This document shows positions 34,993 to 45,019 of a DNA stretch of 64,000 nucleotides, one piece after another. Each line of letters begins with the position of its first letter. Position 1 is the first letter of the stretch. The position numbers and the translations under genes were made by a program. A model generated the notes under the pieces. The model had not been told where the DNA came from, did no database searches, and worked only from the letters and a program-made list of their open reading frames with translations. The DNA lies in the NCBI RefSeq assembly GCF_002904165.1, contig NZ_CVTD020000027.1, positions 40,262-104,261 of the forward strand. Direction: 5' to 3'. The stretch is from Herbinix hemicellulosilytica. Its GTDB lineage: Bacteria; Bacillota; Clostridia; Lachnospirales; Lachnospiraceae.

Positions 34993-35505
34993 TTATTCCA
35001 TAAAAGAATTATATTTAATAGCCTGTTCCAATGCTGTTCTTTCTTCTTTTGACAATTCAAGAAAAGATTCACCTTTTATAATCTCTTTCAGGTATATATA
35101 ACATCCCTCTCTGCTACTATGTATGGAATTTAGTAATATTCCGTCATTATTTTTATCTAACAGTGCAAGAACAAAACTTAACTTGCCTCCCATTTCTTTA
35201 AATGCATCATATTTTACGATTCCGATTTTTTGCATTGAGGTCATTAAATTCTCATTTATTTTTTCTATTTCTTTACAGATTAAATCTCTATCCTCTTTTA
35301 ATTTGTCAATATCATTAAATCTGTTTATTATTATCGTTTCCAGATTTTCTCCGCTGTTTCCTGTCATGAATTTTTTATATTTTTTGTTTAATTTGCCTTG
35401 TTTAATCAACAAAATCAATATGATTGCAAATAATAGAACACTAAAACCGGCAAGACCAATTGTTATATATATTATATTTTGTTCTATCAAATCCATCCAG
35501 TTCAT
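34993..35505 (-). CDS. DUF4446 family membrane protein
   Basis: A 170-aa protein with one N-terminal helix (about 10-35) followed by a coiled-coil-like charged region and a compact C-terminal part with IVKYDAFKEMGGKLSFVLALLDKNNDGILLNSIHSREG-like text (here split over residues about 95-133), which is typical of DUF4446. The family is usually encoded just after parB in Firmicutes, exactly as here (24 bases after parB). It may act at the membrane in chromosome or spore biology, but no role is established. Confidence 0.85.
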   Translation of the reverse strand: MNWMDLIEQNIIYITIGLAGFSVLLFAIILILLIKQGKLNKKYKKFMTGNSGENLETIIINRFNDIDKLKEDRDLICKEIEKINENLMTSMQKIGIVKYDAFKEMGGKLSFVLALLDKNNDGILLNSIHSSREGCYIYLKEIIKGESFLELSKEERTALEQAIKYNSFME

Positions 35506-35529
35506 TTTTTCCTCCGATGTATTTATAAT

Positions 35530-36420
35530 CTAGTTTATGTAATTAAGAGAATCGAACATTTCCAGTATTCTCTCCAATTCTTCATCAGAATAATATTCTA
35601 TTTCAATTTTACCCGCATTCTTTTTCTTCCGCTTAATTAGAACCTTTGTACCTAATATATTTTTTAGTTTTTCTTCCAAAGCCTGATATACTAAATTAGC
35701 ATCTTCCGCTACTGCGATTTCTTTTTCCGCTTTTTTTGAAATAAGCTTTTTTACCAGCTTTTCCGTATCTCTTACACTTAAATTTTCATCAATAATTTTC
35801 CTTGCCGTTTCATATTGTAAATCTGAATCTTCCAGTGACAAAAGAGCTCTGGCATGTCCACCGGTAATTTGCTCATTTATTAACATTTGCTGAATTCTGC
35901 TATCCAATTTTAATAAACGCAAAGAATTTGTAATGGCTGCCCTGCTTTTTGATACTCTTTCTGCCAATTCTTCGTGTTTTAAATTAAATTCGGTAATAAG
36001 TCTTTGATATGCCTGTGCTTCCTCGATAGGATTTAAATCTTCCCTTTGAATGTTTTCTATCAAAGCAATTTCCACTATTTCCTGAGGGCTATAATCTTTA
36101 ATAATTACCGGAACTTCCTTTAAGCCTGCCAGTCTGGCTGCTCTCCATCTTCTTTCTCCAGCTATAATTTCATAATATTTATCTCTCTTTTGCACTATAA
36201 GAGGTTGAATTACCCCAAACTGACGAATAGAATCCGCCAATTCCTGAAGTGCCTCCTGATCAAACTTTTTTCTCGGCTGGGATTTATTCGGTTCAATTTC
36301 ATTTATAGGCACTAATGTTTCACGTGAAACATTTTCTTCTCCCTCAGTTTCTTTTTCTGAAATCCGCAGTGGTATCATAACATCCAAACCTTTTCCCAAC
36401 CCTCTTTTTACAGCTGACAT
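35530..36420 (-). CDS. parB: Chromosome partitioning protein ParB (Spo0J)
   Basis: A 296-aa CTP-dependent DNA clamp that loads at parS sites and spreads to organise the origin. The N-terminal catalytic part has the GERRWRAARLAGL motif, and the central helix-turn-helix covers ESKSRAAITNSLRLLKL-like text (here ERVSKSRAAITNSLRLL). The C-terminal region dimerises. A perfect parS lies inside its own coding sequence (36316-36331), as in B. subtilis spo0J. It is 47 bases downstream of parA and followed by the DUF4446 gene. Confidence 0.96.
   Translation of the reverse strand: MSAVKRGLGKGLDVMIPLRISEKETEGEENVSRETLVPINEIEPNKSQPRKKFDQEALQELADSIRQFGVIQPLIVQKRDKYYEIIAGERRWRAARLAGLKEVPVIIKDYSPQEIVEIALIENIQREDLNPIEEAQAYQRLITEFNLKHEELAERVSKSRAAITNSLRLLKLDSRIQQMLINEQITGGHARALLSLEDSDLQYETARKIIDENLSVRDTEKLVKKLISKKAEKEIAVAEDANLVYQALEEKLKNILGTKVLIKRKKKNAGKIEIEYYSDEELERILEMFDSLNYIN
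36316..36331. promoter_or_regulatory. parS site 1 (inside parB)
   Basis: TGTTTCACGTGAAACA, a perfect 16-bp palindrome identical to the B. subtilis parS consensus, located near the start of the parB gene where it encodes N-V-S-R-E-T. Confidence 0.97.
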
Positions 36421-36467
36421 AATATCCTCCCTTAATCTTAGCTATATCTTCTTCTTTTTGCTGAAAT

Positions 36468-37271
36468 TTATTTTTTTCTTAGCAATTTTTCTTTTTCATA
36501 TTTTTCAGCTTCATCATTATCTATAACCTCTTCAGCCAACTGCCTATATCCCTCTGCTCCGGATGATTTTGGATCATATATATTTATCGGAAGGCCGTGA
36601 CTTGGTGCTTCCGCAAGGCGTACATTTCTAGGTATAATTGTTTTATATATATTCTGGTTTAAATTTTCTTTAACATTTTCTACTACTTGCAGCGATAAGT
36701 TTGTCCTTGCATCAAACATAGTAAACACAACCCCTTCCATTCTGAGGCCGGGATTAAGTCTTTTCTTTACGAGTTCAATAGTATGCATCAATTGTGTTAA
36801 TCCTTCCAAAGCGTAAAATTCACATTGTATTGGAACAAGTACAGTATCGGCAGTCGTCATTGCATTTACGGTTAAAGTGTTCAATGACGGAGGACAATCA
36901 ATAATTATAAAATCGTAATCATCTTTTATCTTTTCTATGTGATGTTTTAATATGTATTCTCTTTCATTAATTCCTATTAATTCTATTTCAGCACCGGCCA
37001 AATTAACGTTTGAAGGCAAGAGATACAGATTGTCAAATGAAGTTTTTATAAGACAATCCTGTAAAGTGCATTCGCCAATCATCATTTGATATATGGTATT
37101 TTTTAACGAATGTTTGTTTATACCCAACCCACTGGTCGTATTGCCCTGGGGATCAATATCAACAGCAAGTACTTTTTTATTTTTTTCGGCAAGACAAGCA
37201 GATAAGTTAATAGCTGTAGTTGTTTTGCCTACTCCTCCTTTTTGATTAGCTATAGCAATTACTCTTGCCAT
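36468..37271 (-). CDS. parA: Chromosome partitioning ATPase ParA (Soj)
   Basis: A 267-aa Walker-type ATPase. The deviant Walker A KGGVGKTTTAINL (about 11-23), VLAVDIDPQGN and FIIIDCPPSLNTLT are standard ParA/Soj motifs. It binds DNA as an ATP dimer, works with ParB in origin segregation and, in Bacillus, regulates DnaA. The ribosome site is a GGGCGGTG. Identification is secure. Confidence 0.96.
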   Translation of the reverse strand: MARVIAIANQKGGVGKTTTAINLSACLAEKNKKVLAVDIDPQGNTTSGLGINKHSLKNTIYQMMIGECTLQDCLIKTSFDNLYLLPSNVNLAGAEIELIGINEREYILKHHIEKIKDDYDFIIIDCPPSLNTLTVNAMTTADTVLVPIQCEFYALEGLTQLMHTIELVKKRLNPGLRMEGVVFTMFDARTNLSLQVVENVKENLNQNIYKTIIPRNVRLAEAPSHGLPINIYDPKSSGAEGYRQLAEEVIDNDEAEKYEKEKLLRKK

Positions 37272-37671
37272 CTTAACACCGCCCTTTTTTTATTCCACAC
37301 ATAAGTGTTTTATTTTATTATATCATTATTAATATTAGATATCTACTCCAAAAAATTATCATGAATTTTATTTAATATATAATACACCGGAAATTTTTAT
37401 TTGTCTTTAGGTTATTATGCTTAAACATCATATACGTAGTATATTTAATATAAAAATCTTTACTGTATTATCATTCATAAAATAATTATCTATTGCTTAT
37501 TTACATATCAAAAGATGTATTTTTAAATTTTTGATTAAAATTATTGTTATTAGATAAATATAGAAACTCAAATTCAAGTAAAAATACAATTAAAATTTTA
37601 TAGTATAAAATATTAAAGCAAAATTATAAAATTTATGATTACTGATTTTAATATTTTTTTATTAAATAAAA

Positions 37672-37697
37672 AGACGGTACCGTTTACGATACCATCT
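37672..37697 (-). terminator. Terminator of the degS/degU-like operon
   Basis: Minus-strand RNA folds AGATGGTATCG against CGGTACCGTCT (11 bp, two G-U pairs, 4-base loop), followed by TTTTTATTT. Confidence 0.78.
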
Positions 37698-37726
37698 AAA
37701 ATTTTTTCATGTGTAAATTTTTTTAA

Positions 37727-37742
37727 TGTTTCACGTGAAACA
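37727..37742. promoter_or_regulatory. parS site 2
   Basis: A second perfect TGTTTCACGTGAAACA, 1.4 kb from the first, directly after the stop codon of the DegU-like gene. Confidence 0.97.
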
Positions 37743-37746
37743 TATA

Positions 37747-38400
37747 TTAAAATATATCTACAATATTATGTTTTATTGCATATACAGCTGCTTGTGTTCT
37801 GTCTGAAACATTTATTTTCTTAAATATATTTGATATATGATTTTTTACAGTTTTTTCGCTTATACTTAAAGTGTATGCTATTTCTTTATTGAAAAGGCCC
37901 TCTGCCAATAATTTTAATACTTCTATTTCTCGTTTTGTTAAATTATCATCGTACGAATTAAGGCTTGTAGCTCTTTCAGTCATACGTTTTTTTATCATCG
38001 GTCTCAATTCAGGTTGTATAAATGTTTCACCCTGCATTAATGTTATTATTGCTTTTTTCAATAGTGATGAATCTGAATCTTTTAAAATATAACCTTCTAC
38101 ACCGATATCTGCAGCTCTTATCAAATATTCTACTTCATTGTGAATCGTTAATATTAATACCTTTACATCTGTTTTTTTCTCTTTCAAATATTGGAGAACT
38201 TTTAATCCATTCATTTCCGGCATATTGATATCCAATAATAATATGTCTGTGTTCTTTTCGTCAAGAAGCTCTATACATTCTTTACCGTTTCCTGCTTCTG
38301 CTATAACTTTTATATCTCCGTCCAGCTCCAGAATTTGTTTAATTCCCTCTCTCACCATTAAGTGATCGTCTGCAATCATAACATTAATTGGTCTGTTCAT
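37747..38400 (-). CDS. NarL/FixJ-family response regulator (DegU-like)
   Basis: A 217-aa regulator with a receiver domain (acidic DDH near residue 11, phosphoacceptor D57 in ILLLDINMPEMNG) and a C-terminal LuxR-type helix-turn-helix (about 150-212: LTKREIEVLKLLAEGLFNKEIA, SISEKTVKNHISNIFKKI). It overlaps the upstream kinase gene by four bases (ATGA), so they form an obligate pair. It resembles DegU/NarL; targets are unknown. The stop codon abuts a parS site. Confidence 0.92.
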   Translation of the reverse strand: MNRPINVMIADDHLMVREGIKQILELDGDIKVIAEAGNGKECIELLDEKNTDILLLDINMPEMNGLKVLQYLKEKKTDVKVLILTIHNEVEYLIRAADIGVEGYILKDSDSSLLKKAIITLMQGETFIQPELRPMIKKRMTERATSLNSYDDNLTKREIEVLKLLAEGLFNKEIAYTLSISEKTVKNHISNIFKKINVSDRTQAAVYAIKHNIVDIF

Positions 38401-39422
38401 CGATCTTCCCCTTTACAGCTATATGGTACAGATATATTAATAATTGTGCCTTTATTTATTTTAGATTGTATATCCAGTGTTCCGGATAATAAATAAACTC
38501 TTTCTTTCATTATAGATAATCCGCATCCTGTATAATCTTGCGTAATTCTTTCCTTGATTTCGTTTGTATCAAATCCTTTTCCGTCATCTTTAATTGTTAT
38601 ATTTATATGATTTTCATCATATTTAATATCAATTTCAATACATTTCGCATTTGCATGCTTAATAGCATTATTACAAGCTTCTTGTATTAATCTGAATATG
38701 GATAAATTTATTACCGGTAAAATATCATTTCTCTCTTCGTTATATTTAAGCTTTATTTCAATATCATGATGATTCATCAGTTGATTTATAAATCTCTCAA
38801 TTGTCATAATCAATCCTAAGTCATCCAATGACATAGGTTTTAGATTAAATATTATTTCTCTGATTTCATTTATCACCGATTTTAGAGTATTTGATATTGT
38901 TAATAACTCCAATCTCGTGCGTACAGGATCAATATCAACAAATTTTGTCGATAATTCGCATTTGTGAATTAAACTTGTCAGGTTTTGTACCGTTGAATCA
39001 TGTAAATCTCTGGCAATCCGCTGTCTATCTTGTTCTTGCAGTTCCAAAATATTTAATCCTATATCTATTTGTGATTTTTGCTGATTTAATATATTTAAAA
39101 CTGTTTCTAATTGAATTATTCGGTTTTCAGTCTCTTTTATTTCTTTATTTAGATTTTCTATTTTTTCCCTGATATTTCTTAATTTTTCTTCATATTTTTC
39201 GATATTATAATCTTTACTGTTTGGTGACAACATTTTTGAAATGTCTGATTTTTCTTCTTTTATAGATTTTATAATATTTTCTGTTTCTGCTAATTCGTTT
39301 TGGTAAGATTTCATTTTCTCGATTATCTGATTTTGTCGATACTTATATTCATTTATTAAATCTGAAATTATTTTTTTTGTATTTTCATAATCATTTTCTT
39401 TATTTTCTTTTTTGATTGTCAT
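38397..39422 (-). CDS. Cytoplasmic sensor histidine kinase (DegS-like)
   Basis: A 341-aa kinase with no membrane segment. Residues about 10-130 are a long coiled coil, as in DegS, followed by a HisKA_3 domain with the phosphorylated histidine H141 in RQRIARDLHDSTVQN, and an ATPase domain (FRLIQEACNNAIKHANA, IKDDGKGF, GCGLSIMKERV). It should phosphorylate the adjacent regulator. The signal is unknown; DegS-type kinases respond to cytoplasmic or DNA-linked cues. Confidence 0.92.
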   Translation of the reverse strand: MTIKKENKENDYENTKKIISDLINEYKYRQNQIIEKMKSYQNELAETENIIKSIKEEKSDISKMLSPNSKDYNIEKYEEKLRNIREKIENLNKEIKETENRIIQLETVLNILNQQKSQIDIGLNILELQEQDRQRIARDLHDSTVQNLTSLIHKCELSTKFVDIDPVRTRLELLTISNTLKSVINEIREIIFNLKPMSLDDLGLIMTIERFINQLMNHHDIEIKLKYNEERNDILPVINLSIFRLIQEACNNAIKHANAKCIEIDIKYDENHINITIKDDGKGFDTNEIKERITQDYTGCGLSIMKERVYLLSGTLDIQSKINKGTIINISVPYSCKGEDR

Positions 39423-39464
39423 TATAGGTCACCTTTAATTATAAGTTTGTTTCCTTATATACTT

Positions 39465-39493
39465 ATCCTATCATGAAGATTTAAATATATCAA
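39465..39493 (-). promoter_or_regulatory. Candidate promoter of the degS/degU-like operon
   Basis: Minus strand: TTGATA, 17-base spacer, TAGGAT, about 40 bases before the kinase start. Four of six matches in each box. Confidence 0.45.
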
Positions 39494-39617
39494 ATAATTT
39501 TATAGTTGATTGTTTGATTTTGATATAATATTTAAATTTTTCTTTTTTTATTGTTAATTAAATATATAATATACCAATTTTCTCTAATTTTAAAGTACAA
39601 TTTTCATAATTTTACGG

Positions 39618-40088
39618 TTAATTTTTTATATTTTTACAACAATTTAAAGTCTTATTGCAGTATCTCATTATAATATAATTTTGGTACAAAATGCTATTTT
39701 TTTCTTCATAATAAGACTTAAATCCTATTTTTTTAAACATATCCGTCAATATTTTTGGTACTTCTACAAATATTTTATCGATTGACATTGATTGAGCTTT
39801 ATCTACCAACATACGTACAATCATGTCTCCGTATTTTTTTCTTCTGTACTCTTTCCTTACAGCCACATATTTTATGTAGGCCTCATCTTTATTTAATTCC
39901 AGTCTTCCTACAGCAACTGCCTTGCCTTCATTTAAACCTTCATAAACTAAGGCATGATATACTTTATTTCCGGGTTTAATAAACATATCTTCCTGATTAA
40001 ATTTCAGTTCTTCAATAAATACTTCATTGAGAATGTCATTAACCTCGCTTATTCTTTCTTCGTTTGAAACCAATTTAGCAAAAACCAA
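39618..40088 (-). CDS. GNAT-family N-acetyltransferase
   Basis: A 156-aa acetyltransferase. The acetyl-CoA loop appears as VRKEYRRKKYGDMIVRMLVDKA (the Q/RxxGxG/A-type motif in the form R-R-K-K-Y-G-D), preceded by the AYIKYVAV beta strand and followed by the VPKILTDMFKKIGFK region. Translation probably starts at TTG, six bases after a GGGGGG tract. It sits 15 bases after rsmG and is likely co-transcribed. Substrate unknown. A Cys-containing tail (CNKTLNCC) ends the protein. Confidence 0.8.
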   Translation of the reverse strand: MVFAKLVSNEERISEVNDILNEVFIEELKFNQEDMFIKPGNKVYHALVYEGLNEGKAVAVGRLELNKDEAYIKYVAVRKEYRRKKYGDMIVRMLVDKAQSMSIDKIFVEVPKILTDMFKKIGFKSYYEEKNSILYQNYIIMRYCNKTLNCCKNIKN

Positions 40089-40103
40089 TTAAAACCCCCC
40101 TCA

Positions 40104-40832
40104 TTATAAAGGTTCTTTTGCAGGTTTTCCTGCAGTTCTGGGATATTTTTTTGGTGTTTCTTTAATTTTCTCGATCATTATCAATGATCTTCGAATATCG
40201 GTTAGCGGTAATGTGAATTCTTTATGATTTCTAACCGAACCTCCAAGTGTTTTTATAGCATTTTGGGCTTCCTGCAGTTCATCATTTATATTTCCTGATT
40301 TATAAGGAATAAAATATCCGCCTTTTTTTACAAACGGCAGACAGTATTCTGTCAAAACCGAAAGTTTAGCCACAGCCCTTGATGTACACAAATCAAAAGT
40401 TTCTCTGAAAGTTTGGTCTCTTCCCAAATCTTCTGCTCGCCCATGAACTGCATCAATATTGTATAAATTTAAATTTTTTATTACTTCATCCAAAAAACTT
40501 ATACGTTTTTTTAAAGAATCCATAAGTACTACTCTTGTATTCGGAAAAGCAATTTTAATAGGAATACCGGGAAAGCCGGCTCCTGTTCCGACATCTATTA
40601 TTTTTTCATCTTCCGGACGATATACATTAACAATTGAAAGACTGTCAAGAAAGTGTTTATGGATTACTTCCGGAAGTTCGGTAATTGATGTAAGGTTCAT
40701 TTTTTTATTCCAGTCAATTAAAATTTGGTAGTAATCCATAAACTGTTTAATCTGATAATCATCTAGTTCAATATTTAAATTTTTTAATCCTTCTTTAAAA
40801 TTAATAATTCCTTGTCCAATATTATAATCCAT
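40104..40832 (-). CDS. rsmG: 16S rRNA (guanine527-N7)-methyltransferase
   Basis: A 242-aa SAM-dependent enzyme (GidB) that methylates G527 in the 530 loop of 16S rRNA; its loss gives low-level streptomycin resistance in other bacteria. The motif IIDVGTGAGFPGIPIKIAFP and the following TSRAVAKLSVLTEYCLP are diagnostic. It follows mnmG by 19 bases, the conserved gidA-gidB order. Confidence 0.97.
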   Translation of the reverse strand: MDYNIGQGIINFKEGLKNLNIELDDYQIKQFMDYYQILIDWNKKMNLTSITELPEVIHKHFLDSLSIVNVYRPEDEKIIDVGTGAGFPGIPIKIAFPNTRVVLMDSLKKRISFLDEVIKNLNLYNIDAVHGRAEDLGRDQTFRETFDLCTSRAVAKLSVLTEYCLPFVKKGGYFIPYKSGNINDELQEAQNAIKTLGGSVRNHKEFTLPLTDIRRSLIMIEKIKETPKKYPRTAGKPAKEPL

Positions 40833-40851
40833 ACAAATACCTCATACAGAA

Positions 40852-42744
40852 TTATTCAGATTTATTTTTGGAATTATATTGCATCAGGTAAATAAGCAGT
40901 ACTGATATGTCTGCCGGTGATACTCCGGCAATTCTTGATGCTTGTCCGATTGAAACCGGCCTGAACTTGTCCAGTTTTTGTCTTGCTTCTATTCTTAAGC
41001 CCGTTATTGCATAATAATCTATATCTTCCGGTATTTTTTTGTTTTCCATCTTTTTGAACTGGTTTATTTGCATTTGCTGTCTTTTTATATATCCTTCATA
41101 CTTAATATTAATATTAACCTGCTCAATTACATCATCAGGTAATTCTTTCCTTTCGTGATCTATGCTTTTAAGCATTTCATAATTTAACTCAGGCCTTTTT
41201 ATAAGATCTGCCAAGGTTACAGCCGTAGTTAACGGTGCACTGTTAAGGCTTTTTAATAATTCCTGAACCTGGCTGTTTGCTCCTATTATTGTATTTTTCA
41301 GCCTGTTTATTTCTTTTTCTATAAGTTCTTCTTTTCTTAAAAGGGCCTGATATCTTTCCTCATCTATAAGCCCTATTTTATATCCTATTTTTGTTAATCT
41401 TAAATCTGCATTATCCTGTCTTAATATTAACCTGTATTCCGCCCTGGAAGTCATCATGCGGTAAGGTTCAGTATTCTCCTTTGTAATAAGATCATCAATC
41501 AATACACCGATATAAGCCTGTGAGCGGTCAAGTACTACAGGTTCTCTTCCCAGTAATTTCATAGCAGCATTTATGCCTGCCATGATTCCCTGGGCAGCCG
41601 CTTCCTCATATCCTGAACTCCCGTTAAATTGTCCGGCACTAAACAAGCCTTCTATTTTCTTAAATTCAAGAGTAGGTTTAAGCTGAGAAGGATTAATGCA
41701 GTCATATTCTATGGCATATGCATTTCTTACAATTTGAGCATTCTCAAGGCCGGGAACCGATCTGTACATCTTTACCTGAACATCTTCCGGAAGGGAACTT
41801 GACATACCTGAAACATACATTTCGTTGGTATAGTTTCCTTCCGGTTCGATGAATACCTGATGTCTGTCTTTGTCCGGAAATCTTACCACCTTATCTTCTA
41901 TGGAAGGGCAATATCTTGCCCCGGTCCCCTGTATATTACCGTTAAATAAAGGTGATCTGTCAATATTGGCTCGAATAATTTCATGGGTTTCGGGTGTTGT
42001 ATAGGTAAGCCAACAGGAAACCTGCTCTCTTTTTAAATCTTCCGGTTTATTTGTAAAGGAAAAAGGAACAATTTTCTCGTCACCCTTTTGTTCCGTCATC
42101 TTTGAAAAATCTATGGTTCTTTTATCAATTCTTGCAGGAGTTCCTGTCTTAAATCTCATCATTTCTATTCCCAGTTTTTTTAAGGCTTCAGTTAAATGAG
42201 TAGCCGCCTGCAATCCGTTGGGTCCCGTATAATGTACCGTTTCTCCATATATGCACCTGGCATTCAGATAGGTACCGGTACATATTATAGCCGCTTTACA
42301 AGGATAAATTGCTCCCGAACTTGTCTTTACTCCGGTTACTTTATTATTTTCCGTAATTATATCTATTATCTCGGCTTGCTTAATTGTCAGGTTTGGAGTA
42401 TTTTCAAGTACCATTCTCATAGATTTCGAATATTCCATTTTATCGGCTTGAGCTCTTAAAGAATGTACGGCAGGACCTTTAGATAAGTTTAACATTCTTG
42501 ACTGAATAAAGGTTCTGTCTATATTTTTTCCCATTTCTCCGCCCAAGGCATCTATTTCTCTTACCAGGTGCCCTTTAGATGTTCCGCCTATATTAGGATT
42601 GCAAGGCATCATGGCAATACTGTCTACACTAATTGTAAACATTATTGTCTTTAATGATAGTCTGGCACATGCCAAAGCTGCTTCACATCCGGCGTGACCT
42701 GCACCTATAACGGCTACGTCATATTCTTCATATACAAATGACAT
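40852..42744 (-). CDS. mnmG: tRNA uridine-34 carboxymethylaminomethyl modification enzyme, FAD subunit
   Basis: A 630-aa FAD-dependent enzyme (GidA) that, with MnmE, adds the carboxymethylaminomethyl group to the wobble uridine of certain tRNAs. The FAD loop is [16 protein letters not shown]; later motifs are [25 protein letters not shown] and the C-terminal [11 protein letters not shown]. Three ATGs are possible; the one leaving normal distance to GAAAGG gives the customary family length. It follows mnmE by about 30 bases. Confidence 0.97.
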   Translation of the reverse strand: MSFVYEEYDVAVIGAGHAGCEAALACARLSLKTIMFTISVDSIAMMPCNPNIGGTSKGHLVREIDALGGEMGKNIDRTFIQSRMLNLSKGPAVHSLRAQADKMEYSKSMRMVLENTPNLTIKQAEIIDIITENNKVTGVKTSSGAIYPCKAAIICTGTYLNARCIYGETVHYTGPNGLQAATHLTEALKKLGIEMMRFKTGTPARIDKRTIDFSKMTEQKGDEKIVPFSFTNKPEDLKREQVSCWLTYTTPETHEIIRANIDRSPLFNGNIQGTGARYCPSIEDKVVRFPDKDRHQVFIEPEGNYTNEMYVSGMSSSLPEDVQVKMYRSVPGLENAQIVRNAYAIEYDCINPSQLKPTLEFKKIEGLFSAGQFNGSSGYEEAAAQGIMAGINAAMKLLGREPVVLDRSQAYIGVLIDDLITKENTEPYRMMTSRAEYRLILRQDNADLRLTKIGYKIGLIDEERYQALLRKEELIEKEINRLKNTIIGANSQVQELLKSLNSAPLTTAVTLADLIKRPELNYEMLKSIDHERKELPDDVIEQVNINIKYEGYIKRQQMQINQFKKMENKKIPEDIDYYAITGLRIEARQKLDKFRPVSIGQASRIAGVSPADISVLLIYLMQYNSKNKSE

Positions 42745-42776
42745 ATAAATCATTATCCTTTCTAAGTACAACTAAG

Positions 42777-44153
42777 TTATTTACCCATGCAAAATTCACT
42801 GAATATAAGATTTATTAAATCTTCCTCTACATTTTCTCCTATAATTTTTCCGAGCACTTCATATGCTGTCATCAAATCAATAGAATAAAAATCTTCAGGC
42901 ATTTGATTTTCAATGCTATCTTTTACCATACTTAAGGCTTCAAGGGCTTTTCTGAACGCTTCGATATGCCTGTCATTGGTAATTAATATATCTTCATTTA
43001 ATTTAAGTTCTCCTTTAAAGAACATTTCCTTTATAAGTTTTTCAAGTTCATCAAGGCCTTTGTAATTAATAAAAGATGTAATTATAACAGGATGATCTGT
43101 CTTTTCTTTTAATTCATTTATGTTAATCTTTGGCGGCAAATCACTTTTGTTAAACAATAATATAGCCTTTTTATCCCTTATTAGGGAAAGTATTGCTTCG
43201 TCATTTTCGTCCAAAGGTGTGGTAGAATCTATTACATATATAATCAAATCAGCTTCTTTGGCTATCCTGATTGCTTTTTCCACACCGATTTTTTCAACTA
43301 CATCCTCTGTTTTTCTGATCCCGGCAGTATCAATAATATTTAAAGTTATTTCATTTAACTGAACTGTTTCTTCAAGGGTATCCCTGGTGGTACCTGCTAT
43401 ATCCGTTACTATAGCCCGTTCTTCTTTTACCAGAATATTTAAAAGGCTGGATTTTCCCGCATTGGGTTTTCCGAGAATAACTGTTTTTATTCCTTCTTTT
43501 ATTAATTTTCCATTCTTTGAATCCGAAATTAACTTCTCAATCTTTTTACAATAACTGTCTATATTATTTAACAAATGTTCCGAAAATCCGTCCAGGCTGT
43601 AATTTTCAGGATCATCCAAAGCTGCTTCTATATATGCTACATCCCTTAAAATTCCTTCTCTTAACTCTTTTATAATATCAAATTCTCTTCCTCTTAACTG
43701 ATTGAGAGAATTTTTAAGGGCCATTTCATTTTTTGCATTTATTATATCACATACGGCTTCTGCCTGCGATAAATCTATTCTGCCGTTTAAAAAGGCTCTC
43801 TTTGTAAATTCTCCCGGTTCTGCCAGTCTTACACCCTGTTTTAATACTATATCAAGAATTTTCTTCGTTACTACTATACCCCCATGGCAATTTATCTCAA
43901 CCACATCTTCCCTGGTATATGTCAAAGGTGCCTTCATGACAGTAACCATTACTTCATCTACTACTTCTTCACCGTCAACTATAAATCCGTAATGTATTGT
44001 ATGACTTTTTTGTTCTGATATCAATTTATTATTTTTTTTAGACTTATATATTTTATCTATAACAGGTAAAGCATTATTACCGCTTATTCTTATAATGCTT
44101 ATACCGCCGCTTCCTACTCCGGTTGCTATTGCAGCTATTGTATCCGTGTTCAT
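42777..44153 (-). CDS. mnmE: tRNA modification GTPase MnmE (TrmE)
   Basis: A 458-aa GTPase, the partner of MnmG. An N-terminal tetrahydrofolate-binding domain is followed by helices into which the G domain is inserted: G1 GKPNAGKSS, G3 DTAGIR, G4 NKSD. The C-terminal CxGK box is present (FCMGK). The usual order jag-mnmE-mnmG-rsmG is kept. Confidence 0.97.
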   Translation of the reverse strand: MNTDTIAAIATGVGSGGISIIRISGNNALPVIDKIYKSKKNNKLISEQKSHTIHYGFIVDGEEVVDEVMVTVMKAPLTYTREDVVEINCHGGIVVTKKILDIVLKQGVRLAEPGEFTKRAFLNGRIDLSQAEAVCDIINAKNEMALKNSLNQLRGREFDIIKELREGILRDVAYIEAALDDPENYSLDGFSEHLLNNIDSYCKKIEKLISDSKNGKLIKEGIKTVILGKPNAGKSSLLNILVKEERAIVTDIAGTTRDTLEETVQLNEITLNIIDTAGIRKTEDVVEKIGVEKAIRIAKEADLIIYVIDSTTPLDENDEAILSLIRDKKAILLFNKSDLPPKININELKEKTDHPVIITSFINYKGLDELEKLIKEMFFKGELKLNEDILITNDRHIEAFRKALEALSMVKDSIENQMPEDFYSIDLMTAYEVLGKIIGENVEEDLINLIFSEFCMGK

Positions 44154-44219
44154 GAGTTTTCTCCTTTCATAAATCCAGGAAACAAAAATATTGATTCAAT
44201 TATAAAATTATAAATGAAA

Positions 44220-44253
44220 GGTGTCTTAAAGTAAAACCTACTTTGAAGACACC
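44220..44253 (-). terminator. Hairpin between mnmE and jag
   Basis: Arms GGTGTCTTAAAGTA and TACTTTGAAGACACC pair over 14 bp with one bulge and a 5-base loop. A T-rich tail (CTTTCATTTATAATTTTAT) follows on the minus strand. It may end transcription from the rpmH-jag cluster before mnmE. Confidence 0.65.
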
Positions 44254-44282
44254 AGTAATCTCAAATATTGATTCTCATTATC

Positions 44283-45017
44283 CTATACTATTTCTGTCGG
44301 TATTTGTTCCTTGTTGTCTTTATTTTCCTTTTTATAATCCCGTCTGTATCTTCTTGAATTTTCTTTACCGTATCTGGGCTTTATATCATGATTTGATTTC
44401 TTATAACCGATAACTACCTTTCGATACGGTTCTTCTCCCTCAGAATAGGTTTCCACATACTTATCGTTCTGTAATGCAGAATGAATAATTCTTCTTTCAT
44501 AAGGATTCATAGGCTCTAAAGCAATTGATTTTCTTGTTTTTCTTACTTTATATGCTATATTCCTTGCCAGATTTTCAAGAGTTTCTTTTCGTCTCTCTCT
44601 GTAGTTTTCAGTGTCAAGTTTAACTTTAATATACTTATCGCTATTCTTGTTAATGACAAGGCTTACCAAATATTGAAGGGAATCTAATGTTTGTCCTCTT
44701 TTACCTATAAGTACTCCCATTTCTTCTCCTTCAATATTTATTTCAAGTAATTCATTTTCTTTATCGTAAACTATATCAAGTTTTGCATTAATGTTCATTG
44801 CATCGAATACTTCTTCAAGAAATTTTCTGGCCGTATTTTCAATGCTCAGTTTCATTCTTACTCTTATTTTGGCAGGTCTGCTAAACATTCCGAAAAAACC
44901 GGATGATTCTTTTTCTATTACTTCATATTCCAAATTATCTATAGTGGTACCTATCTCCAACATTGCATTTGTCAGGGCCTCATCTACGGTTTTTGCAGTA
45001 AATTCTTTCCAATCCAT
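44283..45017 (-). CDS. jag: RNA-binding protein Jag (KhpB/EloR)
   Basis: A 244-aa cytoplasmic protein with a Jag-N domain (about 1-55), a type II KH domain (GVLIGKRGQTLDSLQYL, about 100-120) and an R3H domain (about 150-210, including NPYERRIIHSAL). With KhpA it binds RNA and regulates cell elongation in Gram-positive bacteria. A charged, basic tail follows. Its start lies 2 bases after the yidC stop. Confidence 0.95.
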   Translation of the reverse strand: MDWKEFTAKTVDEALTNAMLEIGTTIDNLEYEVIEKESSGFFGMFSRPAKIRVRMKLSIENTARKFLEEVFDAMNINAKLDIVYDKENELLEINIEGEEMGVLIGKRGQTLDSLQYLVSLVINKNSDKYIKVKLDTENYRERRKETLENLARNIAYKVRKTRKSIALEPMNPYERRIIHSALQNDKYVETYSEGEEPYRKVVIGYKKSNHDIKPRYGKENSRRYRRDYKKENKDNKEQIPTEIV

Positions 45018-45019
45018 TA

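Larger units (their letters stand above)
37272..37746. other. AT-rich intergenic region containing parS and a terminator
   Basis: A 475-base gap upstream of parA. It holds no convincing open frame. Apart from the degU-like gene's terminator and a parS site near its right end, it is nearly pure A/T, with no further structure I can support. The parA promoter must lie here but no clear -35/-10 pair stands out. Confidence 0.7.

Noticed and set aside
37272..37746. Small genes in the parA upstream gap
   Set aside because: No frame with a start codon and ribosome site exceeds noise, and the composition is almost entirely A/T.
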